From NCBI RefSeq assembly GCF_964204865.1, contig NC_135264.1, positions 4,618,001-4,682,000 on the forward strand: DNA of 64,000 nt. Direction: 5' to 3'. The notes beneath the pieces are model-generated. The model ran no database searches. It was not told where the DNA came from and saw only the letters and a program-made list of their open reading frames with translations. Below, in pieces: positions 46,631 through 59,149 of the stretch. Position 1 is the stretch's first letter, and each line of letters begins with the position of its first letter. Source of the stretch: Styela clava (taxonomy: Eukaryota > Chordata > Ascidiacea > Stolidobranchia > Styelidae). The position numbers were made by a program, and so were the translations under genes.

Positions 46631-47330
46631 TCAATATTCAGTCAATACAGTTGAAGCAAAATAGTGTATTTTCTTATGTGAAGCGAAATAATAACAGCGG
46701 TGAAGCTCAGGACGCGATGAGCAAAGTAGTTCAAATGCAAAAAGAGGCATCTGCTCCTTTTCCGAAGCGAACCAAATGTAGTTCAATTGCCAAAATTGGA
46801 AAATGAGATGAAACATATTTGAAATACGGCTTCTTTTTGCCCGATGACAAGAATCTGAATGCAGTTCCACAGCCCGAATGTCTGATTTGCTGTAAGATAC
46901 TTTCTAATTCTGCACTAGCTGCAGCTAACTTACAAAGGCACTTGGAAGCCAGGCATTCTTCGTACATGACAAGGACTATATCATACTTTAAACATATGAA
47001 AAGCGGCGCATGCAAGCAAAAGATTCTTTCCTAAGAGAAGTAAATACTGATCAAGATTTGTTAGTGACTTCATATCGACGTTCGCATCATATTCTCAAAA
47101 CAAAGAAACCGTTGATAATTCGGTGTCAATTTCCCAATACCTACCTATTTGTGTGAATCAAATCAGCATTTCTCTGTTTTAACAACTTGAAAAAAAAATG
47201 TTTTAAGACTGTAGACATGAGTACTGTGAGTATGAGAATTGCACTGAGCGCCGTGGAGCCACGATTCAAGAAGATTGCAAAGGAAATGCAAATACAACCT
47301 AGTCATTCAATTTCACGCTTGTTACCTTTT
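46631..47330 (+). pseudogene. Remnant of a hAT (ZBED5/SCAND3-like) transposase in hAT A
   Basis: The frame carries an N-terminal stretch (SVFSYVKRNN), then an in-frame TGA at about 46804, then a BED-type zinc finger in the same frame (YLKYGFFL ... CLICCKILSNSAL ... LQRHLEARH, 46807-47034) and a TAA stop. A later piece (47220-47310, VEPRFKKIAKEMQIQPSHS) looks like the extreme C-terminus. The catalytic centre and dimerisation region are missing, so it cannot encode an active enzyme. Proteins of this type gave rise to domesticated ZBED genes in vertebrates; nothing suggests domestication here. Confidence 0.65.
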
Positions 47331-47479
47331 TTCTGTTTTGTTGTTGAAGTAGAAATATTTGAATTACAAATAAAAACGAGTATTTCATGTTTTTTTTTTA
47401 ATTTTGATAATTGGGGTTCCAAATAAAACGAAAAATTATATCAGGGGTTCCACAATAACAAAAAGGTTGAAGAGCACTG

Positions 47480-50400
47480 TTTAGTTCCACAATACTGATT
47501 AAGTCTAGCCTTCCTTGAAGTTACCGCGTCGTACCTATTTAAAAATGTTATATCAGTTTGTGCTCAACTAAACATGCTATCTATGGTAAGGATCTACAAA
47601 TTTTTAATAGCTTACTTATAACTTTTAACACCGTCTTAGCCTAACTTAACTAGTAATAACTAAAAAAGACAATGGAAATCAAGAAGCGACGCAAGAGCGA
47701 GAAGTACAAACTTAGATTCATCCGCCCGCCCACAGCTGATAAAATTTTACGTCATGCAGAAGTCTGGCCAATGTTGCCGAAATGGCAGAGATTTGGGACA
47801 GACGGTAGCACATATTTCTTGTAGTAAAAGCGTATTTTTCGTAAAACGTGTAACTTTTGGGAATGGGAACAAGGTATTATTTGTTACTTAATTTCTGAGA
47901 AACATTTTAAAATTACTTCCAATTAGTTCTCTATGTGCGCTACTAAACTGAAATATAACAGCCTCGTCTCGCGGCCTAATTCCTGGGAAAAATATTCGCA
48001 ATTTTTTTGTGTTATCGCGGGCCGGATGAAAGGACGCCACGGGCCGTAGTTTGGCGAAGAACAAGCATCACAATTGTGCGTAGGTGTAAAAAAAAATATG
48101 CTTGCCATCGCACCCCTGGGTGGGTTACCCGGAATAAATTAGCAAATCCTATCCTAACAGTGATCTGAATTGAAATGGTCACCAAGCGCAGGAAGGAACC
48201 ACGTGTCACATCTCTTGTCTTTGTGAAGCTTGTCTGGGCACCAAAACCATATGGAAGGTTACTCAATCTACTTTGTTTTATTTAATGTATTTCGGCGCAC
48301 ATTGATTAAGTTCAGTGGTAAGTATAATTATTGCAGATCACGTAATTTCAAGCATCGCTTTAGCAGCAAGGTCGATTTGGACTATTCTGTGACGCCACTA
48401 ATCTCTACAGTTCACATAATGAACTTGATATATATATATATATTGTTTATGTTTAATAGTTCGACACCGGGTATTGACCGTGTGTCCCATTTGGAAGAAC
48501 GATCTGGTATCAATAAAATGCGATCACGATCTGTGTTAGAAATGAAAAATAAATAAATAGTAACGAGATAAAACCACCCACACGGCATTGTATGAGAAGC
48601 GTTCTTAACCAGGAAGACTCGAAAAAAGTGAGTCATTGATCAACATTATATTTGTTCACAAATCGGCCTTCTGACTATGGATTCATTTATTTAATAGAAA
48701 ATAAGGATGAATGAAAAAAAATCAGGACATAAACAAATTGATTCTAAAATTACAAATTCGAAATATGAATGCAGCGCTGTTGCGTATTAACTCTGTGGTA
48801 TCTCAATATAGTAGAAATGAGCCCAACTCAGATTATTGCTGAACGCTGCAAAATATATTGTTTTCGTCCTTAAAATATATTTAAATCAATCAACATTTTC
48901 CACAACATGCATTCTTTTGTCTTAATATTATTTGTGGGATAATGACTCGGCATGGATTGCAGATAAACACTCTTTTATACTTCATTAAATACGATTTGAC
49001 GAATTATATCTCGGAGAAATGGTACTTTAAGTTGTTTTCGATTAGCCAAATTTGCTGATGTTATGAAAGATTACCAATTTCTTTGTAGACTTGGCATAAA
49101 ATGAAAATATGTTATTGAATGCTGAAAATTTGCAACAATTGAAGCGAACTTGTTTGAACTTGTGCAAAATAGCTTTACATAGGAAACAAATTAAATAACA
49201 GTAATGAAGGCACGCAACATCATTATGGCTCACTACGTTACTGTACAACACCAGAGTTGCAATATTGTAATCAAAAAAATCAACCACTTCCTAAATTGGT
49301 TTCTAATGAAATTTTGAACATTTTAATGTATATTGATAATTAATATATACGCAGAAAGACTTTGTTAACTATGATTGTAGTATAAGAAAAAAAATCAAAG
49401 TCTGTTCACTTTTTGTCACCAACATTAACGTTATGTTACCCCGTGTTTATTTTGTGAAAATATCGTGATATAAGAAACAGTATAATAAGGTGTGATGAAG
49501 TTTGTTAGTCATTTCTCTGAAATCAACTATATGGTGGGATTAAATGAAACACTATGATGTTTCATCATGACGTGTCTTGTGTATTTCATCATGTTCCGTC
49601 ATACTATTGTTTATTTTCTGAAAACAAAAAAATTAGTCTCGACAATGAGTCAAATCATTTTCACATAACTACATACTGAGCAAAATTGTATCAGAATATC
49701 TTTACGCCATCAAGTTTTGAGAAATGTGGAATAATGAATTACCCTGATCATGAAACAAGGAAAGTAAGGAAGCTGCGATCCGTTCCTTCGACATTTGTAT
49801 AAAAATTAATTACACAGATGCTGATCAAACGTTTTGTTTCAGTCCAAAACACGACCTCGGGGGACCTTGATGTTGCAACGTCTTTCGTCATTACCTTTCT
49901 GGCCGAAAGTCGTAGTATGTACAACTAATGGCGTAACTATATTCCTACTAAAATCCAACACCCTTTTTTATACATAATTATACAAAAGGTACAAAACAAG
50001 TAATTATGATATAAAATATATCTCATTGATCTATATTTAACCTTAAAGTGTGGATTGAGTTGTATTTTGAGATTCTACGAGATTGACGTAGAACCATAAA
50101 TGGTGTCAAAAACAGCCAGCACCCATTTGAATTAAGGCTGTTTTTAAAATATCTTAAAAATTCTTTTGAGGTAAATTTGTATTGGAGATTTTTTTCGTTT
50201 CCAATACATGATAATTTTAATTTGATTCGATCAAAACGGTCGCTGTGATAATATTTCAATTGAATTCCATATTTGAAAAACATCATGCGAAAACTGAAAT
50301 TACGCGTTTTTCGTATGCTCGGCATGTGTCATAAGCTGCGATTTGAAACTACGGTTTCCTCGTTCCAACTAGCATGAAATGATGAAATACAAAAATTAAC

Positions 50401-51062
50401 ACCCATATTGGGAGATTGTGATATTGTCGTCAAAGATGCGGCTTCTGTATGACTGGCGCCATGTAAATATGGAACGTCAAATATTTTTACTCTGTTTTGC
50501 CACAAAGTTTGATAATATCCCAGAAAATGCTCATGAATTTACAATAACGTAGAAATATCCACATACTTTCTGGATTTGTCAACGTACCTTGTCGCGACAC
50601 CAAATCAACTAGGTAAGGAGAAGCAAGTATTAAAATGCCATCAGCGTAACATGTGGATTATGATAAATTTTTTTGTTTCGAATCAATAAAAAGTACTGAC
50701 ATTCATCGCAAGAAAATTCTTTGAGGAATGCTTGAAAACGTATAAATAGATGGAAAAGTCGTGATCATGATTAACACCGACGAAGCAGAGAAGCAAAGAG
50801 GAACTGACAAAGGTATACTACTCCAACGATTATTATCGCATGGTACTAATCGACAAAAAAAAAACAATTTCAAACAACTTAATCTCTTACGCATTTAAAG
50901 CTCCAGCTGAAAGGTAAAAAAATTTTCCATTGATGTAATTAACAAATAAAGCTAGGTTAATTATAGTGTCAGTATGAACACAAAGCGAACTATAGGTACT
51001 GGGAAAAGATGATTTTTAAAATTTCGATTACCATAACTATATTCTCTGTAATTTTTCAGATT
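47480..51062. other. Intergenic region
   Basis: No gene found. A GC-rich hAT-like block lies at about 47960-48055 (gcgggccggatg, cacgggccg), followed by a SINE-tail-like end at 48110-48155. The rest is AT-rich unique-looking DNA. An acceptor-like ttttttcag before 51060 suggests that a 5' UTR exon of the next gene may lie in the right part. Confidence 0.45.
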
Positions 51063-52392
51063 ATGATGATGAAAATATCTTTCCTCCTGGTGATACTTTT
51101 TGCAGCAGAATTTGGAACGTCTGCCAAATTGAAATGTTTTCAATTACGTTTCAAATTAGGAAAACAACAGTGTTCCCCAAGTAAGTTTTAACATACTACG
51201 CACATGTTAACGCATATTCATCAGCGCTAATGTGGTTTGTTATGTCTATAATATCGTTGCATCACAAACGAAATAATGCCTCCTGAGGCTACAGATTTGT
51301 TTACGCAGTAGCGGGAATTCAATCTTATTTCAAACCACGTATTGAAAAACTTGCTATTTTCTCCGATCAGGCATCATCAGACTTTGTGCTCACAATTTGA
51401 GAAACTATACTAAAACCGGATGGTCCAAATATTATGGTCACAGTGTATGAGAATTTCAAAACTTAATTTTATAGAGACAGCAACAAGTACCATTTGCCCA
51501 TATCGTGAAGTATGCCCTTTTCGCTTATCTTATTCATTTTTATATTTTCTTTACAGAGAAAGGTTTTGAAGGTGACATGGTACCATGCTACAACTTATGC
51601 ACGAAAAAATTGGTCAAAGTTGAAGACTGCAATAATCATCCAAAAAATCAACATTGCTGTATTCACGACTGCAGATGTGTTATGAGAGGAAGTGAGCTCT
51701 AGCATTTCATATTATGAATCTTGCGTGGAGTTCTTGTAAGCGATCAAATTTGGCATAATATTTGTGTATATATTTTGTTTTACGTTTCCACTTAAATTGA
51801 ACAATAACATGATAAATTTAATATATATCGTAAATTGTAATGTTTATCAATTTGAACACCACCATACGATTTCGTAAAACATACATACAATAGTGACGTT
51901 AGGAATAACCGCTTGTAAACAATAATTATATATCAATTTATAACAAATACACATTTTATTTTAGCTGGTAACGTACTTATTCCACCGGAATATAAACTCC
52001 CGATGACATTGAAAAAGAAGTCTGCCTTTATGAAATCAGAAGTCCAAAAGGGTTGTACTCCGAAAACTAAAGTTCGTTCTGCTCGAAGACGTAGACCTTC
52101 ATTAGGAAACACAAGACCCAGTATTGCCCCAACACCTCAAAAAAGACGAAATCCGATGAAGGCAGCCAAACCAAAACCTGCCCGTGAGTTAATAAAAGCA
52201 TCTACTCCGTTTCCATCGACCAGTACACCCAATTCTAAAAATGTAATCTCTACTACTACAACAACGCCGTGTACCGCTACACAAAAAGTTCCGAAGATAG
52301 CAATCAAATTTGCGACAAAAATGTCAGTCATTTTTCAGCAAATGGGTCTGGGATGGCAATTGGACGTTATTGGCCCATGTTCAGATGTATAG
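51063..52392 (+). CDS. Secreted cysteine-rich protein with a basic, Ser/Thr/Pro-rich tail, three exons, about 226 aa
   Basis: Exons 51063-51180, 51557-51691 and 51965-52392 sum to 681 nt, and both introns are phase 1, as is common for exon-shuffled secreted modules. Residues 1-21 form a signal peptide (MMMKISFLLVILFAAEF...SA). Residues 22-85 hold nine cysteines, including a CC pair followed by C-x3-C-x-C at the end. The last eight resemble a WAP-like pattern (C..C..C..C..CC..C..C), but the spacing is not canonical. Exon 3 encodes about 140 residues with RRRR and KPKPA stretches and a T-rich run, plus three more Cys. I do not recognise the family; an antimicrobial, protease-inhibitor or matrix role is possible. 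The first of three ATGs is used because of the acceptor-like site just before it. AATAAA lies at 52589. Confidence 0.65.
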
Positions 52393-53499
52393 CACATCGT
52401 CAGTTTACTCTGGTATATATCGGTTTCTGTGACGAAGACTGCACATTGATAAACTGTTCCACCATTCAGTATTATTGAATATGTGTATTCACTGGTTTTC
52501 TGTATATATATTGAATAATTTCATTGTTTATATTTTTTGTTTGTACTATGCGAAATATGTTTATATTTACATATATATACCACGTATAAATAAATTTCAT
52601 CTGTTACTACCAATTTCAATTTGCATTGATTTATTGAAATTGGTTAACGTTCGATTCAAATACAATATATTACTATTCTCCAATACTTTTGGACTCATCC
52701 ATTTAAATGAGGAAATATAAGACGTGGTGTGGTGCTCGAAATCTTTAAAAGCGAAAATCTGAACAACAAAAAACCCTGAAATTATTGGCTAAAATTTATT
52801 CCGACAGATAGAGGTGGTTTGGGTGTACGAAAGTCTCAAATATGAAAAGACGAAGAATAGGTGATATGTCGGTTGGGAAAAAAGATATTACTATAACGAT
52901 TCTGATTCTGATTCTGAAAATAAAAGCTAATGGATTTTATCCCGTTGTATCGGGAATAACTATAAGATTAAATCTAAAGCGAAAGAAGTTGCCGATATTC
53001 TTCTGAATGTGCAGAGAGGTTAAGTCAATAAACATTTTTAAAACTAAATGTAATTCATTAAGAACGTAACCATTTTGTTACGTGTGTATACTGTATATAC
53101 CAGTCATTGCGCCGAATCCAATCATCTACCTTGTTTCGATTTCATCGCCAGCACGTAAAAATAAAACCGACAATAAATACAAAGTTGATTGAAAATAAGT
53201 GTGACGAAGAAGTCATGGAAACGCGACAAAACATAAAATAAATTCTTAAATACTGAATCATATAAATATTCAAATATGTTGGATTACTACACGTGAAATA
53301 CAAATAACACAAGACAATTTAATATTAATAACACTCACGAAATCATATATACCATATTGTACGGACTATAAAGCGCACTGTCAATAAATTGGTTAGATTG
53401 GTTTTTATTCATACTATTAGGCGCAACGGGTACTATTTTTAGTATGAACAAAAAAGCATAACGCACTATACCTGATCCATACCTTTGGCAGCGCCAACT

Positions 53500-53960
53500 G
53501 AATATGCATATACAACCAATGTCATATGCATATACCACCAATTAATATACAAATACAGCCATTTTGGCGATGCACTTGCAAAAATCATTATAATATGCAT
53601 TTACAGATAAATTAATATACATAAACGGCCAATCGAGTAATGTACATATCCAGCTTATTCAATATGCTCATATGGACTACGCAATATAGCTGTAAAGCTA
53701 ACCACTCAAGTAATGTACACAATCAGCCAGTGTCATATATATATGTGTATAGGTAACCTTATGTACTTCTTCTGAATGCATTTCAGAAATATCATACAAT
53801 TTTATATGCATATACTACCAATTTAATATACATATGATTCATGTAATGTACATATACAACCAATGTCATATGTACTTATAGTCAACTCAATATACATATA
53901 CAGCCATTTAAGTGATGTACAAACACCGCCAATCCATTTCATATCTATGCACTCACTATT
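53500..53960. repeat. Degenerate AT-rich minisatellite
   Basis: Repeated variants of aatatacatatacagccaat and tgtacatata recur in loose tandem order, with atgcatata boxes. The unit length is irregular (about 40-60 bp). Non-coding. Confidence 0.6.
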
Positions 53961-55199
53961 GTGTACCAATACGCTCACATCTACAAGTCGCAAGCTTGGA
54001 AGTCATAAGTGCGTTAAAAATGACTCTCAACAATCAATGAGCTCCAAATAACGAATAGTAAGGCAAAAGTTTTTTTTTTTTCAAAAAACACGTGGGAAAT
54101 ACGTGGGTGGAATGGTTAATAAATATACAAGCGCAACAGCTCCCTGCATTCTCTGAACAAATGTAAATATCCAAAATAAGGCGGACAAAATCAAATGTAA
54201 AATTTATTTTTATTTAGATGCACGCCCCCTCAAACAAATGTCTACACCGGACCTTGTGAAGCGCGCCTCATCGTTTGAGTGGCTAGTTTGTTCAACCTGA
54301 AGGACGTAAACCAACAATCTCTCTCGATTGCAGCATACATTTTCTCAAACCCACCAACGACCATAAGCTCTTTTAATGAAAACTGCGACCATTTCCAGAT
54401 CACAATGCAAGATTGAACAACTTCTATCCAATTGACTGATTTCATTCCTCCCTATTCCTCCCTTCCCCCCTAACACAACGCATATAGATAGTATTATAGT
54501 ATTATGCGCGTTGAAAAGGAAAATAATTTGTTTGAATCGACAAAACAGCAGAAACTCTAGAATTAAAAAAGGTAATATGAAAAGTTTCAAATACAAAGCA
54601 CTGTTGCAAATAAATATATTTAAAACCTTTTTTTATTTAGTTCGACGTAAAATTGTATACCTACCAGCATTGTATACAATGTACATGTGAATGATACTTA
54701 TGAATGATACAATGTATACAATGTATATTGAATTGATACTCCACTCAATTGGTAAAGGAGTCATAGGCACAAAGTTTAGAGTCAAGACAGGCATATACAG
54801 AACAAATCAGCTGAAAAATATAAATGTAGTTAGGCATTTGAGTGTTCAAATTATTATTTCCTGAGAGTAGTGAAAAAAGAACATTCGCATGTGAACCTTG
54901 TTTGGCAACTTATGGAGCAAAGTCTGTAGTTCATACATGTATAGATTTTTAGACAAAAATTTAGCGCATTTTTGCAAAGCGTCCTAGAATTTTTAAACAT
55001 TCGCGTACAAAATGAAGTTCAAGCGCAACAAATCAAATATTATATTTCATTTTTGTAAAAGTAAGTAATTAGGAATATTATGGATTCAATTTTTTTTTCA
55101 ATTATTGTGTAAGTGTGCAGCAATACCCTTGAATTGAATGAATAGTCATTTTCACTCTTGCTACAGCATCATTGCGTTATACACATAGGCCTACGGATC

Positions 55200-55235
55200 C
55201 ACCAGCACAAAGGCATATAAAGCAAGTAAAGGTAG
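55200..55235 (+). promoter_or_regulatory. Candidate TATA promoter upstream of GNAT gene 1
   Basis: A TATA-like box (gcatataaagc, about 55214) lies in block A and is matched in the second copy by attatatagagc (about 61233). In the second copy it sits about 185 bp before the start codon. In this copy a further ~800-bp block separates it from the gene. Conservation in both copies is the only support. Confidence 0.25.
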
Positions 55236-55499
55236 TGAGTTTCACGTTAAACCAACTGTTAGTTCTATTTTTTTTGGTTACTCTTAGAATATTTTCAATT
55301 TTAATTGGGGTTCCCCTTTACTGAGATTGCAATGTGGTGATTCCCATACACGCCGGAATGTAAATGCAAAATTCTGTTGAGGAAGAACTCAATGAGAACA
55401 TAAATAAGATTGCCAAAACGCTTTTGATACAAGATTGTTCATATAGTTACCAAGCGAATTTTTGAATTGAAATAAACATTCATTCTAATTACATTGTGC

Positions 55500-56300
55500 A
55501 CTCGTGCAAAATATTTCAACTGTTGGATAAAACGAATGTTTTCGCTTTTACAAAATATGTTATTTCATTTTTCATTCGGATGGGGTGTAAATTGAAGATT
55601 TTGGCGTTGAAACAAAATTTAGTTCTGAACCTACGGATTTTATTTCCTCATATAACATTAAAATATGAATTCATTTGAATTGTTCAATCATTCAATGTTT
55701 CAATATTTTCCGAGGTTGGCAGATTGAGATAATGGCATCTACGGAAAGAAAGTGATTTATAGCCTTGGACCAGCGGTTCTCAAACTTTTAAATACAATAT
55801 ATTATGTAAAATATTAACTACGTTTCCATATACGTTGATGCTTGACATACAGATAAACTTTACGCGTAATCACTGCGTTTCAGTCTGGTAAATAGGTACA
55901 CGACAATATTTTGTTAATATGTTTTGTATTCGAGTACATATTGTACATTTTGTGGAAAATCAACCATGTGAAACGGAATTTATGTTCAAAACAGTATCCA
56001 ATGATTCAATACAGTTGCTTGGCAGTTCTCATCGTAATTTTTGGAGTATTGAGTTAGTTGGCTCAGCCTAAAATTTGGAAGTATGTGTTATGTGTTATGT
56101 GAGGAAGAGCATGTTATGCGTGTTAGCGAGAGCAATGAACAAATATATAGACACAATAGTTCAAGAACTGATACCGGTAGCCAATGCAACTCGCGAGGAA
56201 ATGTAACTGAGCACTGAGTTCGCAACCTATTTCAAATAGCCATGATTCAATATTTATGTTATTCAAAGAAATCAAATGTCATAACAACTGTTTGTTTCAT
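55500..56300. repeat. Block B of the GNAT duplication (second copy 59150-59945)
   Basis: Nearly identical to 59150-59945, including a hAT-like end motif ccagcggttctcaaactttt (55769 and 59408). In this copy it lies between block A and the GNAT gene; in the second array, blocks A and C are joined directly and B stands apart. No coding region is convincing in either copy. Confidence 0.7.
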
Positions 56301-56341
56301 GGTAACAGAACAATTGTTTTACAACACATTTTAACTAAGAT

Positions 56342-58154
56342 ATGACATTATTAAATGATATAACATACAAAGTTATTGACTGCAGCAATTTGTGCTCAGT
56401 TCGAACCTTGATCGAAGAACATTACACGTCAGATTTAGCTTTGGGAAAGTATTTGAATTGCACTAAAGAAGATTTAATACCGACATATTATACTCTAATA
56501 GAGGTTGGCTAATTTAATTATCAGATTTGGAATATATTATATACACATAAGTGTATATAACAAGTCGATTGTCTTGTTTGGTTTATTAATTGTAGACTGG
56601 TGGTCAAAATTCAATTTCTCTTCTTTAGGTTTGAGTCTAAGTTATGTAAATCATATTGTAGCAGTTGTTACAGTCTGTTATCATTGTTGTGTAAAAACCA
56701 AAGTTTTAATTTTAAGTTTGTTTAGTATATATGGTATTTACAGCGATGTACAAATGGCTCTTCGTTTTACTCATGAAGCCAGTCGTGGTAATTACTGATA
56801 TATTTAAATTTAATTCCAGCCTTTTTTAAGCCAAGGAAATTCAATCGGAGCTTTTCATGGTAAAGATGATGATTTATGCGGAGTAGCTATCAACGTAAAA
56901 CCTAATCGTAATGATGAGATGAAATACTTAAACACGCTTCATTTAAACGAAAAGAATGCAGCTATCGAACGGGTAAGATATATCAAAACGTCTTAAATAT
57001 TTAGAAAATTCAAATATGAACCCAATATTAGTCACGAAATATGTTTTACTCAAACCTTCAAAAAATAGAATACTTACAAAAGCAGAATTTTTGTCACAAA
57101 GTTTATGGATAAGACAATAATAAAACTATGAATAAGTTCCGTGAAGTTTTATTACACCGCAGTTTTTTTCAAACCCAATCCAATCGTTTCACGAAATTAA
57201 GACTGCAACCAAGTTAGTCGATCGTTACTATTACAAATACGAGTCCAAATATGACAACGATATGCGCGTCGGAGACTTATTCAATAGTCGTCGCTGACCA
57301 GGATATATTTGACCTAACTGGTTTTAAAACCTGTTAATTTTCCGCAGATTTTCGAGAAAAATGTCTTCTCCGTAACAGTTAAGATAAATTTTACATTGTG
57401 ATAATTGGAGGCAAGTGTGTACATTGTCTCTTTTTTGATTAGCTCATGACATCGGTGAGCGGTGATGACATGCCAAATACTCTTGGAACTGACCGCTACT
57501 GGGAAATAAAAATGGTAACTGTGCATCCGAAATACAGAGGAAGAGGTTTAATGACTGAACTTGTCAAAAGGTATGAATATCCAGGTGACATTCAATAAAA
57601 ATTACTAGAATTATTGTTTTAACTACGTTGCTAGCACCAGCTGAAAGCCACTCTAGATTTTTCGTTGTTCAAGTGTTCATTACTGCCATTGTTCTGCTTC
57701 GTGTCAACGAAATATAAAAAACGGCAAGAATTTATCATACCAATACCACTTCAACCAAATTTTAGGTTTATTAAAAGCATTCCTGGCAACAAATCACAAA
57801 AAATTTATATCAAATAACATTTTTGCTCATTAATGTAATAAATATTTCGTTATAATAACATCATTCTGGGCATAGCAAAAAATAATTCAATATTTTTTGC
57901 ATCATATGCGAATCATTTGAAAACTCATTTTCTTAAGGTCCACAATCTTGGCCAAACAAAGAGGAATAGAAAAACTAGTGATGTTTCAAACATACGACCA
58001 AAGCTTGAAATCTCCGGAAAAAATGGATGGCTTTGAAATTATTAAACAATTAGATTTAAGAGAATACGTTGATTCAGTCACGAGAAAGAAAGAGTTTTCA
58101 GGAATGAAGCCGCCATACCACTTACAAGTCATTATTGTCAAAAAAGTTTTTTAG
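56342..58154 (+). CDS. GNAT-family N-acetyltransferase 1, four exons, 219 aa
   Basis: Exons 56342-56503, 56820-56972, 57443-57570 and 57938-58154 sum to 660 nt; introns are in phases 0, 0 and 2. The N-terminal part (LIEEHYTSDLALGKYL) and the loop before motif A resemble animal arylalkylamine/dopamine N-acetyltransferase-like proteins. Motif A of the GNAT fold is clear: YWEIKMVTVHPKYRGRGLMTELVKR, written here as VTVHPKYRGRGLM plus flanks, where RGRGL is the pyrophosphate-binding loop for acetyl-CoA (about residues 132-138). Motif B-like sequence follows (LVMFQTYDQSLK). No signal peptide or membrane helix, so probably cytosolic. The substrate is unknown; an amine is a guess from family resemblance. 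A second copy lies at 61419-63513. Confidence 0.8.
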
Positions 58155-59149
58155 AGTATACAAAGAACAATGACAGATGGAAAGCATGGTGTTGAAACCA
58201 ATTTATAAGTTTTTTTTATGTAAATGCATGAACCAGGGTTGCTCGAAACGAATCGAATACCATCGAATACTTTTTCAGCTTGTTTTAGAATAATTCCAAA
58301 TGATGATCACTTTTGGGCCACATCAAAACGATTTTCTGCGATTTGTCAAGTGTTGTTACGGTGATGAAATATAATCGGCAATTTTATTGTTTGTTATCTT
58401 CTGTGAGAGCGCGACGCATATTGTTGCGACATCTTTGTACGATTAGGAATTACATATTTAACCCGGAGGAGAAGAAAACCCTAATCATATGACAAACGAC
58501 GCTCTCTCGTCCGGTTATCTGTCCATGTCGGGTACGGGATTAATTAGCCAGTTATTTTGGTTCAGATGCGTGGACTTAATGGTAGATGAATCCGTAACCG
58601 ACCAGCGGAGTCCGTGAATCCTCTTGCACATTATTATTACTCACGGAATTCGAACCTGGTTGCAGACACAATTCAGCATATTTCCTGAAAAAGTTTGGAT
58701 AAATTAATGGGGAGTAATATTAAACATGGAGGCGGTTCACACGTCTCGCGTTGATCCGACCAATAGCAGAACGTAAATAAGTTGTGTTCACGCGCTTTTT
58801 TACCATAAATATTAACTTGTCGCAAGTCCGAAACAAGTTGATTTATTCGGAAGAGTATGGAAAAATAATTTATACTTTTTGGCAAATAATTTTGATAAGA
58901 ATAAATAGAAGAATCGACGTTTCCAAAAGATGATTTTCCTCGCGCTTACTAATCAATCCATGGCTGATACCTGCATTTAAAATACTTTGCCGTATAAATT
59001 TAATCCTGTTCAACGTAACATAAATTTGAGTCGACTTTAAATACCACGGCAAACTATGGACATAGAAGATGTGGTAAACTGCATGATTGTATTTAATTTT
59101 TGATGTGTATTTTCGTACTTGAGAAAAAATAAAAATTATTACTCTGAAA
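58155..59149. other. Downstream flank of GNAT gene 1
   Basis: 58155-58670 is shared with the flank of gene 2 (63514-64000), including a minus-strand SINE. 58670-59149 is unique-looking AT-rich DNA without a gene. Confidence 0.5.
58510..58672 (-). mobile_element. SINE, minus strand, diverged
   Basis: Reverse complement of the SINE body and head: gtccggttatctgtccat (tail side), agatgcgtggacttaatggt, gaccagcgg, cctcttgcaca and ggaattcgaacct (B box in reverse). More diverged than the 29- and 44-kb copies. The same insertion is present beside GNAT gene 2, so it predates that duplication. Confidence 0.6.

Larger units (their letters stand above)
44367..47479 (+). mobile_element. hAT transposon A, degenerate, with nested insertions
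   Basis: The ends are CAGTGCTCTTCAAC at the left and its exact complement GTTGAAGAGCACTG at the right, next to GGGGTTCC motifs. Both are standard hAT terminus features. Its coding part is broken (46631-47330). The 8-bp flanks (acataaac and tttagttc) do not match, so the target duplication has decayed or the ends come from different events. It starts 132 bp after the stop codon of the DTX3L-like gene and may lie in its 3' UTR. Confidence 0.7.
52393..55480. other. Intergenic region with AT-rich repeats
   Basis: 52393-52600 is the likely 3' UTR of the preceding gene. A short gattct repeat lies near 52900. 53500-53960 is a patch of degenerate repeats (below). 54640-55300 is block A of the GNAT duplication, matching 60810-61300, with short palindromes (attgtatacaatgtacat) at its left end. 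No other gene seen. Confidence 0.5.
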
